64,000 nt of DNA from Saccopteryx bilineata (GCF_036850765.1 NC_089495.1:200206847-200270846); one strand, 5' to 3'; numbered from the stretch's first letter, positions 1 to 10,804 are shown. A program made the numbers and translations. The notes: generated from the sequence alone by a model not told the origin.

Positions 1-141
1 GCAGAAAAGAAACTGACCCCTCAGTGGGGTGAACTTCAGAGCTCACAGCTTACAGAGCTTCAGTGCAGAGTGGCAGCTGAGAGCCTGCGCAGGGGACAGA
101 AACACTGGGGAGGGAGATGCATTTGTGACGATGGAGCAAGG
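1..141. repeat. Left edge of tandem duplication unit A (flank of ERV)
   Basis: This stretch matches about 47899-48040 with a few substitutions, so it is the copy-A version of the DNA upstream of TGM2. The match is interrupted here by the endogenous retrovirus and resumes at about 8286. No gene is seen in it. Confidence 0.85.
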
Positions 142-341
142 TGCATTGCGTCAGCAGTTCTGGTACGCTGCCTTCTGTAGTTTTACGATATCGGCTTCTT
201 GGAATGCTTCTCCTCGGGGCGGCTGAGCAGCTTCCTAGAACTTTTCTGTTTCAGGTGCGATAGTTCAGCAAGGGTGGGGTCAGACAGACAAACAGAACAG
301 CAAAAGGGCAGCTTGGAAGTTTTGGTAGATTCATGTATCCA
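134..341 (-). repeat. 3' LTR of the ERV, missing its U5 end
   Basis: It matches 8074-8282 of the 5' LTR. The first 130 or so bases on the + strand (the U5 end of the element, with the polyadenylation signal) are missing. The junction falls at a 'gagcaag' stretch shared with the other LTR, which suggests a deletion at a short homology. Confidence 0.85.
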
Positions 342-489
342 TCCTTTCTCAACTCTGTGGTGTGATAAAAGAAAAAGAGGTGAGGGGAAGAAAAGAAAAA
401 AAGAAAAATAAGGGGGTGTGAGGTCCAGGAAGGAGGTTTGGCTTGGATCAGCCTTCTTCTGGAGCCACCTCCTGCTGTTACCCCTATTA

Positions 490-1160
490 GGGCCTCCTTC
501 GGGGACCTCTCCCTGGGGCAGTTGGAGTAGGGGTTGCAAAAGCATTTGATTGTAGGTAATCCTGGAGATTACTCTCACTTGGGCCTGTAGGAACTTGATA
601 AAGAAAGGAGCAAGTATTCGTATTAGGCACAGAATTAGGATTGGTCCTATAATTGGTACTAGCATGGAGAACAAGGGGCTTTTCCACCATTGTTCGGAGT
701 AGGGGTTGGCACCAGCCCAACCACTGCGGATTCGTTCTTGAAGTTTTTGGAGAGAGTTGACATTCTCCTCAACCGGGCCAGACTCGTCGATGTAGTAGCA
801 ACACTATTCCTGTAAAAAGAGACAAGTACCTAGCCTTTCTCAGCTGTTAGTAGATTTAAAGCCCTTCGGTTTTGTAGGGTGACCTGAGCTAGAGAGGTCA
901 GTTGTCTCTGGAGGGAGGCTAGAGAGGTGGCTGAATTATCAAGGGCCTGTTCCAGGTCTGCCTTTAGTTGGTTAGTAGTCCATATATAATACTATGGCCC
1001 AGGCCAGCCCCGCCTATCCCTAGAGCCGCTATAGAGGTGGCAAGGGTAAGGCCAAGGAGGACCGGGAGGAAGGCAGCCCGTTTATTTCTACCTGTCCTCA
1101 GCTGGTTTGAGAATTCTTCCTCTCCATAATATGTTAATTGTGGTGCAATTATTACCGGGA
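490..1160 (-). pseudogene. ERV env, transmembrane subunit remnant
   Basis: Read on the minus strand, this part has a furin-type site (R-N-K-R, near 1080) followed by an Ala/Gly/Leu-rich fusion-peptide-like stretch, then sequence typical of a gammaretroviral TM ectodomain and a hydrophobic membrane span near 590-670. The CX6CC motif region near 800-825 is interrupted by an in-frame TAG, and the reading frame is broken further downstream. It is a decayed envelope gene and is not expected to make a working protein. Confidence 0.8.
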
Positions 1161-2670
1161 CACAAGGGAGAGGGAGGGGGGAAAAGGCGTTCACCGTTTT
1201 TAGAATAGTTCTATTGCACCAGAAGTGAGTTCCGTTAGGGTTGGTTAGAGAAGTTTTGATTGGGATAATATTATTACATGATGGGGTGGGCCGATTAGTG
1301 TAGCAGACATTCAGGGTTGAAGTGGGGTCTTCTAAGAAGAGAGGAACTCCAGAGAGATAAAATGGGTCTGGAATTTTGGTGGCGTTGAGTGGGTATGGTA
1401 AAGGAACCGTGGTGATGGGAGGCTTGTTTAAAAAGGCACAGAGAGGCTCTCTTGCCGCGCGCGTTACCCCGGCTCTCCGCCCTCCTTCCCGCCGCGCTCC
1501 CAGGACCATGGCCGACCCTCGCGTGAGGCAGATCAAGATCAAAACCGGCGTGGTGAAGTGATTGGCCAAAGAAAAAATGATGTATGAAAAAGAAGCAAAA
1601 CAACAGGAAGAAAAGATTGAAAAAATGAAAGCTGAAGATGATGAAAATTATACCATTAAGAAACAGGCAGAGATCCTGCAAGAGTCCCCGATGATGATCC
1701 CAGATTGCCAGCACAGGTTGGAAGCAGCATATGCCGATCTTCTGCAGACATTAGAGAATGAAAAGGAGCTGGAGGAGGCTGAGGAGTATGAGGAAGCACG
1801 CTCAGTACTGGAGTCAGTGAAGTTAGAAGCCTGACATTCTTCTGGACATTGTGTTTTTGCAATTAATCCTGGAATTCATTCCATTTTATTATTTTTGACC
1901 TTCTATGTGTTCAAGTAGTATGAGAATGTGATTCTTTTTATGCAATTACATATATTTTTCTTTGTCTAATTTAATGTGTCAAATAAATGAATTCGTCTAA
2001 AAAAAAAAAGGCACAGAGAAAGCAGTGAGAAGTGTTGTATACAGAAGTGAGGTTGAGAACTTGGATGCCCTGCTTGATGAGTCCTAGCCATGAGAAAGGT
2101 TGGGAGTAGGGGTTAGATGCTTGTGTTTTAAGTTTATCCTCATGGGTAAGGATAGAATTAGCTCCTCTAGAAGTTTTGTAGAAGACTTTTCCCTCACCCA
2201 TTGTCGGTTTAAAGAAAGTATTCCAGAGAGGTTCTGCGATGATGAGGATCAGAAGATAGAAGCTGTTATGCCTCTCTCCCAAAATGGGGCCCAGGGGTCA
2301 TTTAGAGTGAAATTGAAATAGTCTGTAGGGGGAAGGAGTGAGAATTCACAGCTAGTGGTTATGGCCTCTTTGGGTCCCCCAGGGCATGCCCCCCAGGGTC
2401 CAGATTTCCTGGCAGAGCAGTGAGGTTTGCTTTGTAGATGGGGAAAACATAAGGTAGGATCTGAGGAGGTAGATTTTTGTAGGGATTGGAGATTTTGTAA
2501 TAGAATTGGGACAGTTATGGAAGACTGGCACCCTGCGTGGGAACAATCCGCAGTTCCAACTGTGCGTGGAGGTTGTGGTGGATGTGAAGGCCCAACGTTT
2601 CATTTACAAAGAATCTCCAGACATGCCGTTGGCCACAGGATTGGGAGCAAGAGAATGACAGGAGAGTGTA
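1161..2670 (-). pseudogene. ERV env, surface subunit remnant, split by a TBCA retrocopy
   Basis: This is the surface-subunit part of env between integrase and the TM subunit. Reading frame is kept only in pieces (for example 2352-2603 and 1971-2282 on the minus strand) with stops between them. The TBCA retrocopy at 1445-2009 sits in the middle in the opposite orientation, so the minus-strand frame at 964-1569 runs from antisense TBCA into real env. N-glycosylation-type N-x-T sites are visible in the env part. Boundaries are approximate. Confidence 0.7.
1445..2009 (+). pseudogene. TBCA: Processed pseudogene (retrocopy) of tubulin-specific chaperone A
   Basis: TBCA is a small helical chaperone that holds beta-tubulin during tubulin folding. 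Here a full-length intronless copy begins in GC-rich 5' UTR, has the ATG at 1508 (MADPRVRQIKIKTG...), and ends at the TGA at 1832-1834 followed by a short 3' UTR, AATAAA at 1982-1987 and a poly(A) run to 2009. The frame has the usual 108 codons, but codon 18 is TGA where family members have Arg (a CGA-to-TGA type change), so only a 17-residue peptide could be made from the normal start. The remaining 90 codons are open. The copy is flanked by 15-bp direct repeats (1430-1444 and 2005-2019, 'aaaaaggcacagaga'), the mark of L1-driven retrotransposition, and it lies inside the ERV env. Confidence 0.95.
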
Positions 2671-2675
2671 GAGAG

Positions 2676-3632
2676 CTAAGCCGACTCGGCACAGAAGCGG
2701 GCTCCTTCCTCCGGAATAGAGGAGAGTCTGAGAGTTAGAGGTCCTGTAGGGGTGGACAGAGAGGATTTAGGAGGTTTGCTAAGGTAGGGTTTGATATGAG
2801 AGAGGTGAGTCCAGTGGGTATCTCCTTCTATTTTAACAGCTGTGGGAGTACTCAGGATGACTGTGTGGGGTCCCGTCCAAACTGGTTGGAGTGGTGTTTT
2901 TCCTCGAGTCCTCTTGTACACCTGGTCTCCGGGCAGAAGGGAAAAATGTGTTTTAGTTGTGGGGAAAGGTTGAGGTAGCAGTTTGTTGACCTCCTCAGCG
3001 TGTAGGGTGGCTCGTATGTGAGCCAGGGCAGGAAAGTAGGACCCTATAGCCGGATCAGAGGGTGTAAGGGGACTAGAGTCTAAGACGAAGGGTTTACCGT
3101 ACATAATCTCAAAGGGGCTTAGGTTCACTGGTTTCTTGGGCATAGCTCGAATTCTCATGCGGGCTAAGGGAAGAAGGTAAGTCCAAGGTAGGTGTATTTC
3201 TAGAATGAGTTTTGTGAGATGATTTTTGAGGACCTGGTTTCCTTGTTTGATCTTCCCTGAGGATTGAGGATGGTATGGAATGTGTAACTACCATTTAAGT
3301 TTTAGGTAAAATGAGAGGGTTTGGGTAATGTGAGAAATTAAGGCAGGGCCATTGTCAGATTGAAGCACAGAAGGAAGGCCAAATCGGGGAATAATGTGTT
3401 CAGTTAGGATGGTGGCAACGGTGCCAGCACCTTCCTGTTTAGTGGGGAATGCCTCAATCCATCCTGAAAAGGTATCTACTATGGTGAGGAGGTATTTGAA
3501 TCCCTTATAGTTAGGCATATGTGTAAGGTCTATTTGCCAATTTGGGCTGGTAGTTGTCCCCGAGCCTGGTGGGCAGGGAAAGATTTGGGATGTATTCCTC
3601 CCTGTGAGGTGCAAGAGGTACAGACATGGCAA
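2676..3632 (-). pseudogene. ERV pol, integrase remnant
   Basis: The minus strand encodes the integrase core in 3288-3632 (first catalytic Asp in a Q-I-D-L-T context near 3535, second in S-D-N-G-P near 3350) and the C-terminal domain in 2676-3158 with a W-x-G-P-H motif. A stop lies at the break near 3285, and where the third acidic residue of the D,D-35-E triad is expected (G-K-V-E in relatives) the sequence reads G-K-I-K near 3250. The enzyme is therefore dead. Confidence 0.85.
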
Positions 3633-3714
3633 GATGAGGTTATGCGTTTCAAAATTGTAGAAATACTATTACCCGTGAGGAAGGAGGAGATGTAGACTAG
3701 AAGAGCTTGGTAGC

Positions 3715-4700
3715 CTACGTGGAAAGACTCATGTATGGACTGTAAGATGGTCTGAGTCTGGGATTGCGGGAGGAGGAGTTTACCGTCCTTGAGAAACCAT
3801 TCCTCCTTTTGTGGGAGAGAGGAGTGGTTTTCTCCTTAGTGGAATACTGTGGAGTAAGTGAGATGAAGAAGTAAATTTGTGAGTCAGGAGACTGGGTGGC
3901 AACCTTCCTGGCTACCTGATTGGCTAAGTCATTTCCAGTGGATATAGGAGAGCTGCTTCTTTGATGTCCCTTGCAAGGAATAATGGCTGCTTGTTTGGGA
4001 CGTAGGGCTGCATTGAAAAGACTTTGTATGTACGTGTGGTTTTGGAGGGGATCGCCTTTGGTAGTAAGGAATCCGCGCTCCCTCCAGATAGCTGCAGCTG
4101 AGTGAAGAATATGATAGCAATATTTTGAATCTGTGTAAATATTAGCCATTTTGTTAGAGCTGAGAGTCAGAGCTCTTATAAGAGCTATAAGCTCAGCCTG
4201 CTGTGAGGTAGTACCCTGTGGTAGGGGCTGAGCCTCGAGGATGAGGTGTTGGTCGGTGATGACTGCACAGCCTGTCGGAGTGGACTGTTGTCTGGTCTTA
4301 AGTGCACTCCTGTCAATGAAGAGGGTGAGTGGAAAGAGGTGTAGGAGTGAGGTGAGAAAAGGGGGTAGCAAAACGTGTGAGAGTTTCAATGCAGCAAAGT
4401 GCTGGGGGTAAGGAGAATGGAGGGAGGAGTGTGGCTGTATTTAAACTAGAACAGGGTTGAAAAGAGAATTCAGGATTTTCAAGAAAGATGATATGAACTT
4501 GTTGTAATCGAGAGGGTGATAAATGGGCTAAGGCCTTATGAATAACAAGGTCTTGTAGGTTGTGAGGAGACCTGATGATGACCTTTGTCCTAATGAGAAC
4601 TTTTTGCTTTCAAGGGCTAACAGGGCGTCGGCTGCCAGAGCTCTGAGGCAGGGTGCCCATCCCTTACAAGTGGGGTTAAGCTGTTTAGAGAGATAAGTGA
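3715..4700 (-). pseudogene. ERV pol, RNase H remnant
   Basis: The open stretch 3715-4389 on the minus strand carries RNase H motifs: Q-A-E-L-I-A-L near 4190, T-D-S-K-Y near 4125 and D-L-A-N-Q near 3925. The connecting region up to the reverse transcriptase at 4707 is broken by frameshifts and stops. Confidence 0.8.
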
Positions 4701-4706
4701 CTGGTG

Positions 4707-5700
4707 CTAAGGAGGGTCTCCAAGGGCAAGCCCTTGTTTTTCCATAACATAGAGTATGAATTCTGAGTTTAAGTCTGGAAGCTGTAAGGCAGGTGCTTGA
4801 AGGAGAGCCTGTCTGAGTTTGGTGAAGGGTGTTTGTATTGGGAATTTAGGGTCTAGAGGTTCGGTGAGGTCCCCTTTAGTGGCCTCATAGAGAGGTTTTG
4901 CTAACAGACTATAGTTAGGGATCCATGCTCTGAGGAAACCCGCAATTCCCAGGAAGAAGAGAAGCTCCTCTTTGGTAGAGGGTATTGGTATGAAGGATAT
5001 TAAATGTTTTCTATCAGTGGTGATAGCCTTTTGTCCTGGGGTCAACTGTAGCCCCAAATACATGACCTGTGATAGGGAGAGCTGTGCCTTAGCGGGAGCT
5101 ACCCAGTAGCCTAGGTGAGCTAAGAAATTGAGTAGTTGAATGATGTGTAATTTAGAAGTTTCCAAGGATGGACTGCAAAGAAGATCATCCACATACTGTA
5201 AGATGGTGCTCTGGCACAAAGTTAGTGATTTGAGGTCATTAGCTAATGCCTGTCCAAAAAAGTGGGGGCTATACCGGAATTCCTGAGGTAGGACCGTCCA
5301 GGTTAGCTGTTGTGAATGTAAAGTGTCAGGATCAGTCCAAGTAAATGCGAAGAGATTTTGACAGTCAGGATGTAAGGGAATAGTAAAGAAGGCATCCTTA
5401 AGATCTAACACTGTAAAGTGTGTAGTATTGGTGGGTATGGTAGATAGGATAGTGTAGGGGTTAGGAACTACGGGAGTGATGGGAAGAACTGCCAAGTTAA
5501 TGGCTCGCAGGTCCTGCACCAGCCTATAAGTGCCATTGGGTTTGACTACCGGAAGGATAGGCGTGTTGTATGGTGAACTGGTCAGGATAAGAAGTCCTGC
5601 ATTAAGGAATTTTGTGATAAGGGGTTTTAGTCCTTGGAGGTGTTTGTGGGAATTGGGATATTGGGGTACATTAGGAAAGAGGGAGGGATCCTTAAGGGAG
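4707..5700 (-). pseudogene. ERV pol, reverse transcriptase remnant
   Basis: A 270-codon open stretch on the minus strand (4707-5519) contains the reverse transcriptase fingers and palm, including V-L-D-L-K-D-A-F near 5410 and the catalytic Y-V-D-D near 5200. The N-terminal part continues to about 5700 in the same direction but lacks a continuous frame. The catalytic YVDD is intact although the gene as a whole is broken. Confidence 0.87.
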
Positions 5701-6215
5701 ATTTAGACAGGAGTATGATGTCTAGCTATGGATGGGTGTTGAATGTCCCAAACCGATGGGTCTACTAGAGCGGAAGGAAGGGGAGGGGAGAGAAATGGGG
5801 AGTCAGTAAGGTGAGGTGATGAACCACTGGCCAACAGAAGGAGAATATTGGAAGTTTGTTGTTGTGATGTTTGAGTAGAGCCAAATGGAGATAATTGGAG
5901 TGTAGTATTGAGTTTAGTTAGGATGTCCTGTCCTAGGAATGGAGTGAGACATTGTGGAATAACTAGAAATTGATGTGTGAATGATGTCTGTCCTAGTATG
6001 CAAGTAAGTGGTGGAGTTATAAGAGGGCTAGTGCGTAGACCTGAGACCCCGACTATAAAGGTATTAGAGGGACTCAGAGGTCCTCCGAATTCAGGGAGGG
6101 TGGAGTAGGCGGCCCCGGGGTCAATGAGGAAGGAGATTACCTTACCCGCTACACGAAGTGTTACCCTGGGCTCACTGTTGGTGATGCGTACTGGGGCCGG
6201 TGTCCCAGGGCCTCC
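5701..6215 (-). pseudogene. ERV pro, retropepsin remnant
   Basis: Directly after the gag TGA (6216-6218) the same minus-strand frame continues into a retropepsin-like sequence, the layout expected for stop-codon readthrough in gammaretroviruses. The active-site motif at 6114-6122 reads D-P-G instead of the usual D-T/S-G. Confidence 0.75.
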
Positions 6216-7253
6216 TCAGTCCTCCGTTGCCAGGCCTAGGAAATCAGTCACTGACTGGGTATTAGTGGGGAGGTTTGACCTGATCCCTCTCTGGCGACTG
6301 GAGCAATCGACTCCCCAGTGACCCTCCTGGTGACAATGCGGGCAAGGCCCTGGCCGTGGTCGAAGGTTAGGGCGTTCCTTAGCCCAGTGGCCTGGCTGCT
6401 TGCAACGGTAACAAGGACCTGGAGGATCCTGTGGCCCGGATTTAAAAGACTGACCCTGAAAAAAAATGAAATTTAAAAATAAGTAAATAAAAGACTGACC
6501 CTGGAAGGGTTTGGTCTTTGAGCCCATAGCAGGGTTCCCTTTTAGGGCCTTCGCTAGCGTTAGGTAATTCTCCTGATTCCTCTTTTGTTGTTCCTCCTTC
6601 TCCGTGTCCTCCCGATTATTGAAGACCTTAAAGGCTAGATTTAAGAGGTCTCTCTGGGAAGTCTCAGGCCTGTTCCCAAGTTTCTTAAGCCTGCGCCTGA
6701 TGTCTGGAGCAGATTGGGAGATAAAGTGTGAGTGTAAGAGGGTGGTCCCTGCTGGAGTTGTTAGGTCTAGGCGAGTGTACTTTTGAAAAGCCTGGGATAG
6801 GCGTTCCAGAAATTCCCCAGGGTTCTCTTGGGGCCTTTGAATGATTTCCTTAATTTTGTCATAATTAACAGCCTTATTGGCAAGTTTGCTGAGGGCCTGT
6901 TGTAGGTAATCAATCATTTGATCTCTGAGTTTTCGATCAGCATGATTGAGCTGGTAATTCCAATTGGGATCGTCCGAGGGAACTGCTAGATGACCCATGG
7001 GGAGGTTGTTCCTACTGTTTGCCTCATCTACAATTTGTTGGGCAGTGGTCCATATTCGGTCCTTGTCACTGGCCAACAGAGAGGAGGTGAGAATAATACT
7101 TAAATCGTGCCAGGTTAAGTCATAGGAGTGTGTAAGGTATTTGAATTCTTTCATGTAAGTGTCCGAGTCTGAGGAGAAGGACCCTAGGCGGCGCTCAACT
7201 TGGGCAAGGTCAGATTTCTGTTGCCCTCCCCGTCCGGTGGCAGGAGTTGTCAA
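6216..7253 (-). pseudogene. ERV gag, capsid and nucleocapsid remnant
   Basis: A 345-codon minus-strand frame covers the capsid, with a major-homology-type segment (E-N-P-G-E-F-L-E-R-L near 6820), a charged region and two zinc knuckles near 6310-6420. The second knuckle is a complete C-x2-C-x4-H-x4-C; in the first, the last Cys position reads Arg. A 45-bp in-frame insertion lies at 6459-6503. The N-terminal part of gag (matrix and start of capsid) continues upstream in another frame, so a frameshift lies near 7240. The stop is TGA. Confidence 0.85.
6444..6503. repeat. Small A-rich insertion with 15-bp target duplication inside gag
   Basis: The 15-mer 'aaaagactgaccctg' occurs at 6444-6458 and 6489-6503 with a 30-bp A-rich piece between. 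Insert plus one repeat is 45 bp, so the gag frame is kept. It looks like an L1-machinery insertion of little more than a poly(A) tail. Confidence 0.75.
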
Positions 7254-7920
7254 GATCTCTTAGGATATTGTAATCGAATGTCCCATTTTCAGGCCAATGG
7301 GAATCATTGTCTAATTTGTACTGAGGCCGTGCCAGGTTACAGAAGAAAATGAGTTTTTTTGGTTTAAGGACAGAGAGGCCCAACTTAGTGAGGTTTTCTT
7401 ATGAGACATCCTAGAGGGGTCTGGTCAGAAGGCTTAGACTCTGAAGAGCCCATAGTGGAGACAGGTGAGCAAGAGGGGGCGTCCCTGCCTTTTGTCACTG
7501 TCCCAAGAGGAGAGAATCTCTGTGTGGGGGAGTCGTCCCTGATAGAGGTTGTCACCACCTGTCAGGGAGCTCTGAGGACGAGAAGTCCGAGAGAGTGGAG
7601 AGGTTTGGCTAGGCGCCTATTCTTCCATGCAGTCCACTGAGACTGAAAGTCAAACCCCTCAAAATGTGAGGCATGTCAGAGAAAGCCGTCCGACCAGAAA
7701 GGGGTGTTTTTAGAGAGAAATTTAGAGGCCAACCGGGGAAGGGGAAGGAAAAAACTCCTTATCTTCCTGGTCCAGCAGGGGTTCAGGACAGGGTTAGACC
7801 TACAATTACACGTCCAAACAGAATCAGGGAGTAAGCCCAGGACGAGCTGCCGCTGCCCATTGCTTCCCTGGTTGTAAGTTTGGACGGCAAAGAGGGATCA
7901 TCCAGGCAGTTAGTACCCTG
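7254..7920 (-). pseudogene. ERV leader and broken 5' part of gag
   Basis: Minus-strand sequence at about 7254-7340 continues gag capsid in a different frame. Farther toward 7920 there is GC-rich leader and matrix-like sequence without an open frame. No separate gene is seen. Confidence 0.6.
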
Positions 7921-7938
7921 TCCCGGGTTTCGGCACCA
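7921..7938 (-). other. Retroviral primer binding site, tRNA-Phe type
   Basis: The + strand reads tcccgggtttcggcacca, which equals the last 15 bases of mammalian tRNA-Phe(GAA) plus CCA. On the minus strand this is the complement, placed two bases from the 5' LTR end, exactly where a primer site belongs. Confidence 0.93.
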
Positions 7939-7940
7939 GA

Positions 7941-8282
7941 TGTAAGAATGAGACGGCACTCGAACACCAGGTGTGCAGGCTTTATTAGAGGAGAAAAACC
8001 TGCCGGGGCACTCCTCCAGGAGAAGTGCACCCAGATTCTGAGGCAAATTTTGTATAGGGTTAAGGGAGAGCTTTGAGCAAGTGTGTGTTGCATCAGCAGT
8101 TCTGGTACGCTGCCTTCTGTAGTTTTACGATATCGGCTTCTTGGAATGCTTCTCCTCGGGGTGGCTGAGCAGCTTCCTAGAACTTTTCTGTTTCAGGTGC
8201 GATAGTTCAGCAAGGGTGGGGTCAGATAGACAAACAGAACAGCAAAGGGCAGCTTGGAAGTTTTGGTAAATTTATGTATCCA
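7941..8282 (-). repeat. 5' LTR of the ERV (342 bp)
   Basis: The LTR runs from TG (minus strand TGGATACATAA..., ending at 8282) to CA at 7941-7942. The polyadenylation signal AATAAA on the minus strand is at 7981-7986. Transcription from it would run away from TGM2 copy A. The + strand right flank (from 8283) continues the duplicated host sequence. Confidence 0.88.
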
Positions 8283-9429
8283 TCAACCATGCATAAGTCA
8301 GTTTTTTCATCTGCAGAATGGAAACATTGGGAGGGCCACCCTGATCAAGTACACCGTTCTCTGCTCCCCGCAACCTGAAGATCATAGATCCTGCTTCCGA
8401 CAGGCCACCAGCCACACTCCCTCTCAAGAGACGTGCAAAGTCACACCTACTTCCTGACCTTCTCTCCACTCCCCTGTTCTCACGCCTACCTCAGTCCATC
8501 CTACCTCAGGGAAGCCTGGTCCTTCCCTCGGACATGCTCATGCCAGACACTGCTCATCGGCCGTTAGTCACCAGTGGGTAGAAAATCTTCAGATGCCCTA
8601 TCACAGTCCCACCCACTGACGTTCTGGCCTCTCTTCCCCTCAGCTCAGCTGTCCGGGGCCACCTCTCGCCTACGGGCCCCTCATCCTTGGGGAACTGCTC
8701 AGCTGAGCCAGGGCCTGGGAGCCCAATTATGCTGTGTGACCTCAGGCAGTTTCCCCAACCTCTCTGAACCTTAATCATTTTTCCTTCCCTTCCTTCTATT
8801 CTCCCTTCAGCTCTCTCCGACTCATCTCCCTCCCTGTCTCTCTCTCATGTCACAAACATTTATCGAATATCCGCTGGAACCAGACACCATGTATCAGAAA
8901 CATAGATCGCTGTCCCTGGAGCCTCCCTTGCCAAGGGCTGGAGGACTCATGACAAAGGCCTCTGAAACGGCACCTCAGGGGTGAAGGGGTGTGTGTGGCA
9001 GAGTGTAGACTGACCCCTGAAGTGTGGAAGAGTCCGTGCAAGCTTTTGAACCAAGGCTAGACTCTATGCCCCACTTCCTGACTGCGTGACCTTGAGCCAG
9101 TCACTTTACCCCCTCTGAGCCCCGTTCCCTTATTTAACAAATGACAAAGATTACACTGTGAGATTTCAATGGGACATCTGCCTGCTTATGGAGTAACCTA
9201 AAAAAATTTCACCTTTGTCTCTACCTTGAGGCCTGGAAATCCTTACAAAAGTGAAGGACAGATTTCTCTAATGACAGGGTCCAGGCCTCCCTGTCCTTGG
9301 GTAGAAGCCTTATTTGGGAGGCAGAGAGTTCTTCCGAGCACTCCTCAAATATTCTACATTGTTCGCAACCTGCTTCACCTACACAGAGAAGCCTCCCTTT
9401 TGCAGGGAGTCCTGCCGCTTAGCATCCTC

Positions 9430-9610
9430 GTTAGAAAGTGTTAGGTACTATTTATTGAGAACTTACCATGTGCTCAGCATTGAAAACAGACATTATCTCT
9501 CAGTCCCAGAGGCGAGGAATCTTATTATACCCACTTTATAGTGGAGGAAACTGAGACTCAGAGAGGTCTCATAATTTGCCCAGGGTCACACAGCCAAGAG
9601 TGACCTCAGG
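9430..9610 (+). repeat. MIR-type ancient SINE
   Basis: The sequence has the MIR core pattern: 'tactatttattgagaactta', then 'gaggaaactgagactcagagag' and 'gcccagggtcacacagc'. The paralogous copy is at about 49197-49370. Similar MIR-like pieces occur at about 14040-14230, 16840-16995, 26310-26440, 32165-32360 and 57780-57970. Confidence 0.7.
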
Positions 9611-10229
9611 TATTGCCTGCTCTAACCATTGCACCCTCTTCCTTTACACAGAGTGAGACAAGGGTCCCCGGGTCCCCGAGCCTGAAATCCAGGTCTCTGG
9701 GCCTGGCCTGGGCTCTGGCTTCTGCCTGCCACTTCTCAGAAGCCAGTCCTGACCCCGGCTGGTCCTGTCCTGGGGTTGCTCAAGACACTGCATCACTCAG
9801 GTTGTCATGGTTCTCTGGAAAGGGGGGAGGAAGGAAGAGAAGGCAGCGGCTGAGTCAGGGACAGGCCGGGGCTCCGTGTCAAGCCCCACGCCTGCACCAG
9901 AAACAACCTGCTGACTGTATTCCTGTCCCCCAGGGAGCTCCGGGGAGGGGGCGTGTTAAAGGAAAATCAGCACCCGGTGCAGAAGAACATGTAATTTTCA
10001 AAGGAAATAATGAACAAATGCAAAATCTATCCTTTCATTTAGGGCTGGGCTGACCCTTGGGGACCATACAGTCTGCAAAGCCTCACGGTCCCCAGGCCCC
10101 TTTTTCTCCTTGAGTTCCTTGTCCCTTGGGGCCACATTCTGGGACACTTGGCATTTTTTGCTCCAAAACTCAAGGACCCCCAGTTACCAAGTGCTCACTA
10201 TATACTAGGTGCCCAGCCTCAGTCATTTT

Positions 10230-10438
10230 TTTTAACTTTTTAAATTATTTATTTATTCATTCATTCATTCATTCATTTTTTAGAGAGGAGAGAGTGTAAG
10301 GAGGGAAGGAGCAAAAAGCATCACCTTCTAAATATGTCTTGACCAGACAAGTGCAGGGTTATGGCCGGCGACCTTAGCTTTCGTTCCAGGGTTCGTTCCA
10401 GGTTGACGCTTTATCCACTGCGCCACCATAGGTCAGGC
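10230..10438 (-). repeat. tRNA-derived SINE (older 'cctgacc...ggcgcagtggata' type)
   Basis: On the minus strand it opens with the Pol III box A-like 'tggcgcagtggataaagcgt' and ends in a T-rich (+ strand) tail. It is flanked by an 18-bp direct repeat, 10212-10229 and 10439-10456. The same insertion is present in copy B at 49988-50196, so it predates the duplication. Confidence 0.82.
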
Positions 10439-10804
10439 CCCAGCCTCAGTCATTTTGATTGATTCTTACCCCAGGCCTGTTAGGGACAAATTCTTTCCCC
10501 CATTTGGCAGAGGGGGAAACTGAGGCCTGGAGAACCGAAATGCCTGCCCGTGGCCGCACAACTGATCAGCGGCAGAGTGGGAATTCAAACCCAGGCTTCC
10601 TGACTGTGTTCATCGCCCTGCTCCTTCCTCTGAGCTCTTGCCAGGTCTGTTCCCTGCACTGTGTCACCCAGGAATGGAAACCGGGGCCAGTTCTGGAGCC
10701 CACGCCCATCAATATCTATGGAACTTATTCCATAAAAGGGGCTGGGGGAGGCCCGCAGGCCCCTGTCTCTCGGGGGACCCTCCTTGCTCAGGACTCATGG
10801 TGGG

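Larger units (their letters stand above)
134..8282 (-). mobile_element. Class I endogenous retrovirus (gammaretrovirus-like, tRNA-Phe primer), defective provirus
   Basis: An 8.1 kb provirus lies antisense to TGM2. Read on the minus strand, the order is 5' LTR (7941-8282), primer binding site, gag, protease, reverse transcriptase, RNase H, integrase, env, and a truncated 3' LTR (about 134-341). The two LTRs share about 190 bp with roughly four substitutions and one single-base indel, so it is a fairly young insertion. Every gene carries stops, frameshifts or lost key residues. The primer site matches tRNA-Phe, and gag ends at a TGA followed by protease in the same frame, as in gammaretroviruses. 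Copy B of the duplication lacks it (empty site near 48037-48047), so it inserted after the duplication. Family (ERV-F/Fc-like) is inferred from the primer and env type only. Confidence 0.93.

Noticed and set aside
964..1569. 201-codon minus-strand frame that looks like one env gene
   Set aside because: It joins antisense TBCA retrocopy sequence to ERV env, so the first part is not a viral gene.
7921..7938. Part of a tRNA-Phe gene
   Set aside because: Only the 3' 18 bases are present, next to an LTR end, which is a retroviral primer site.
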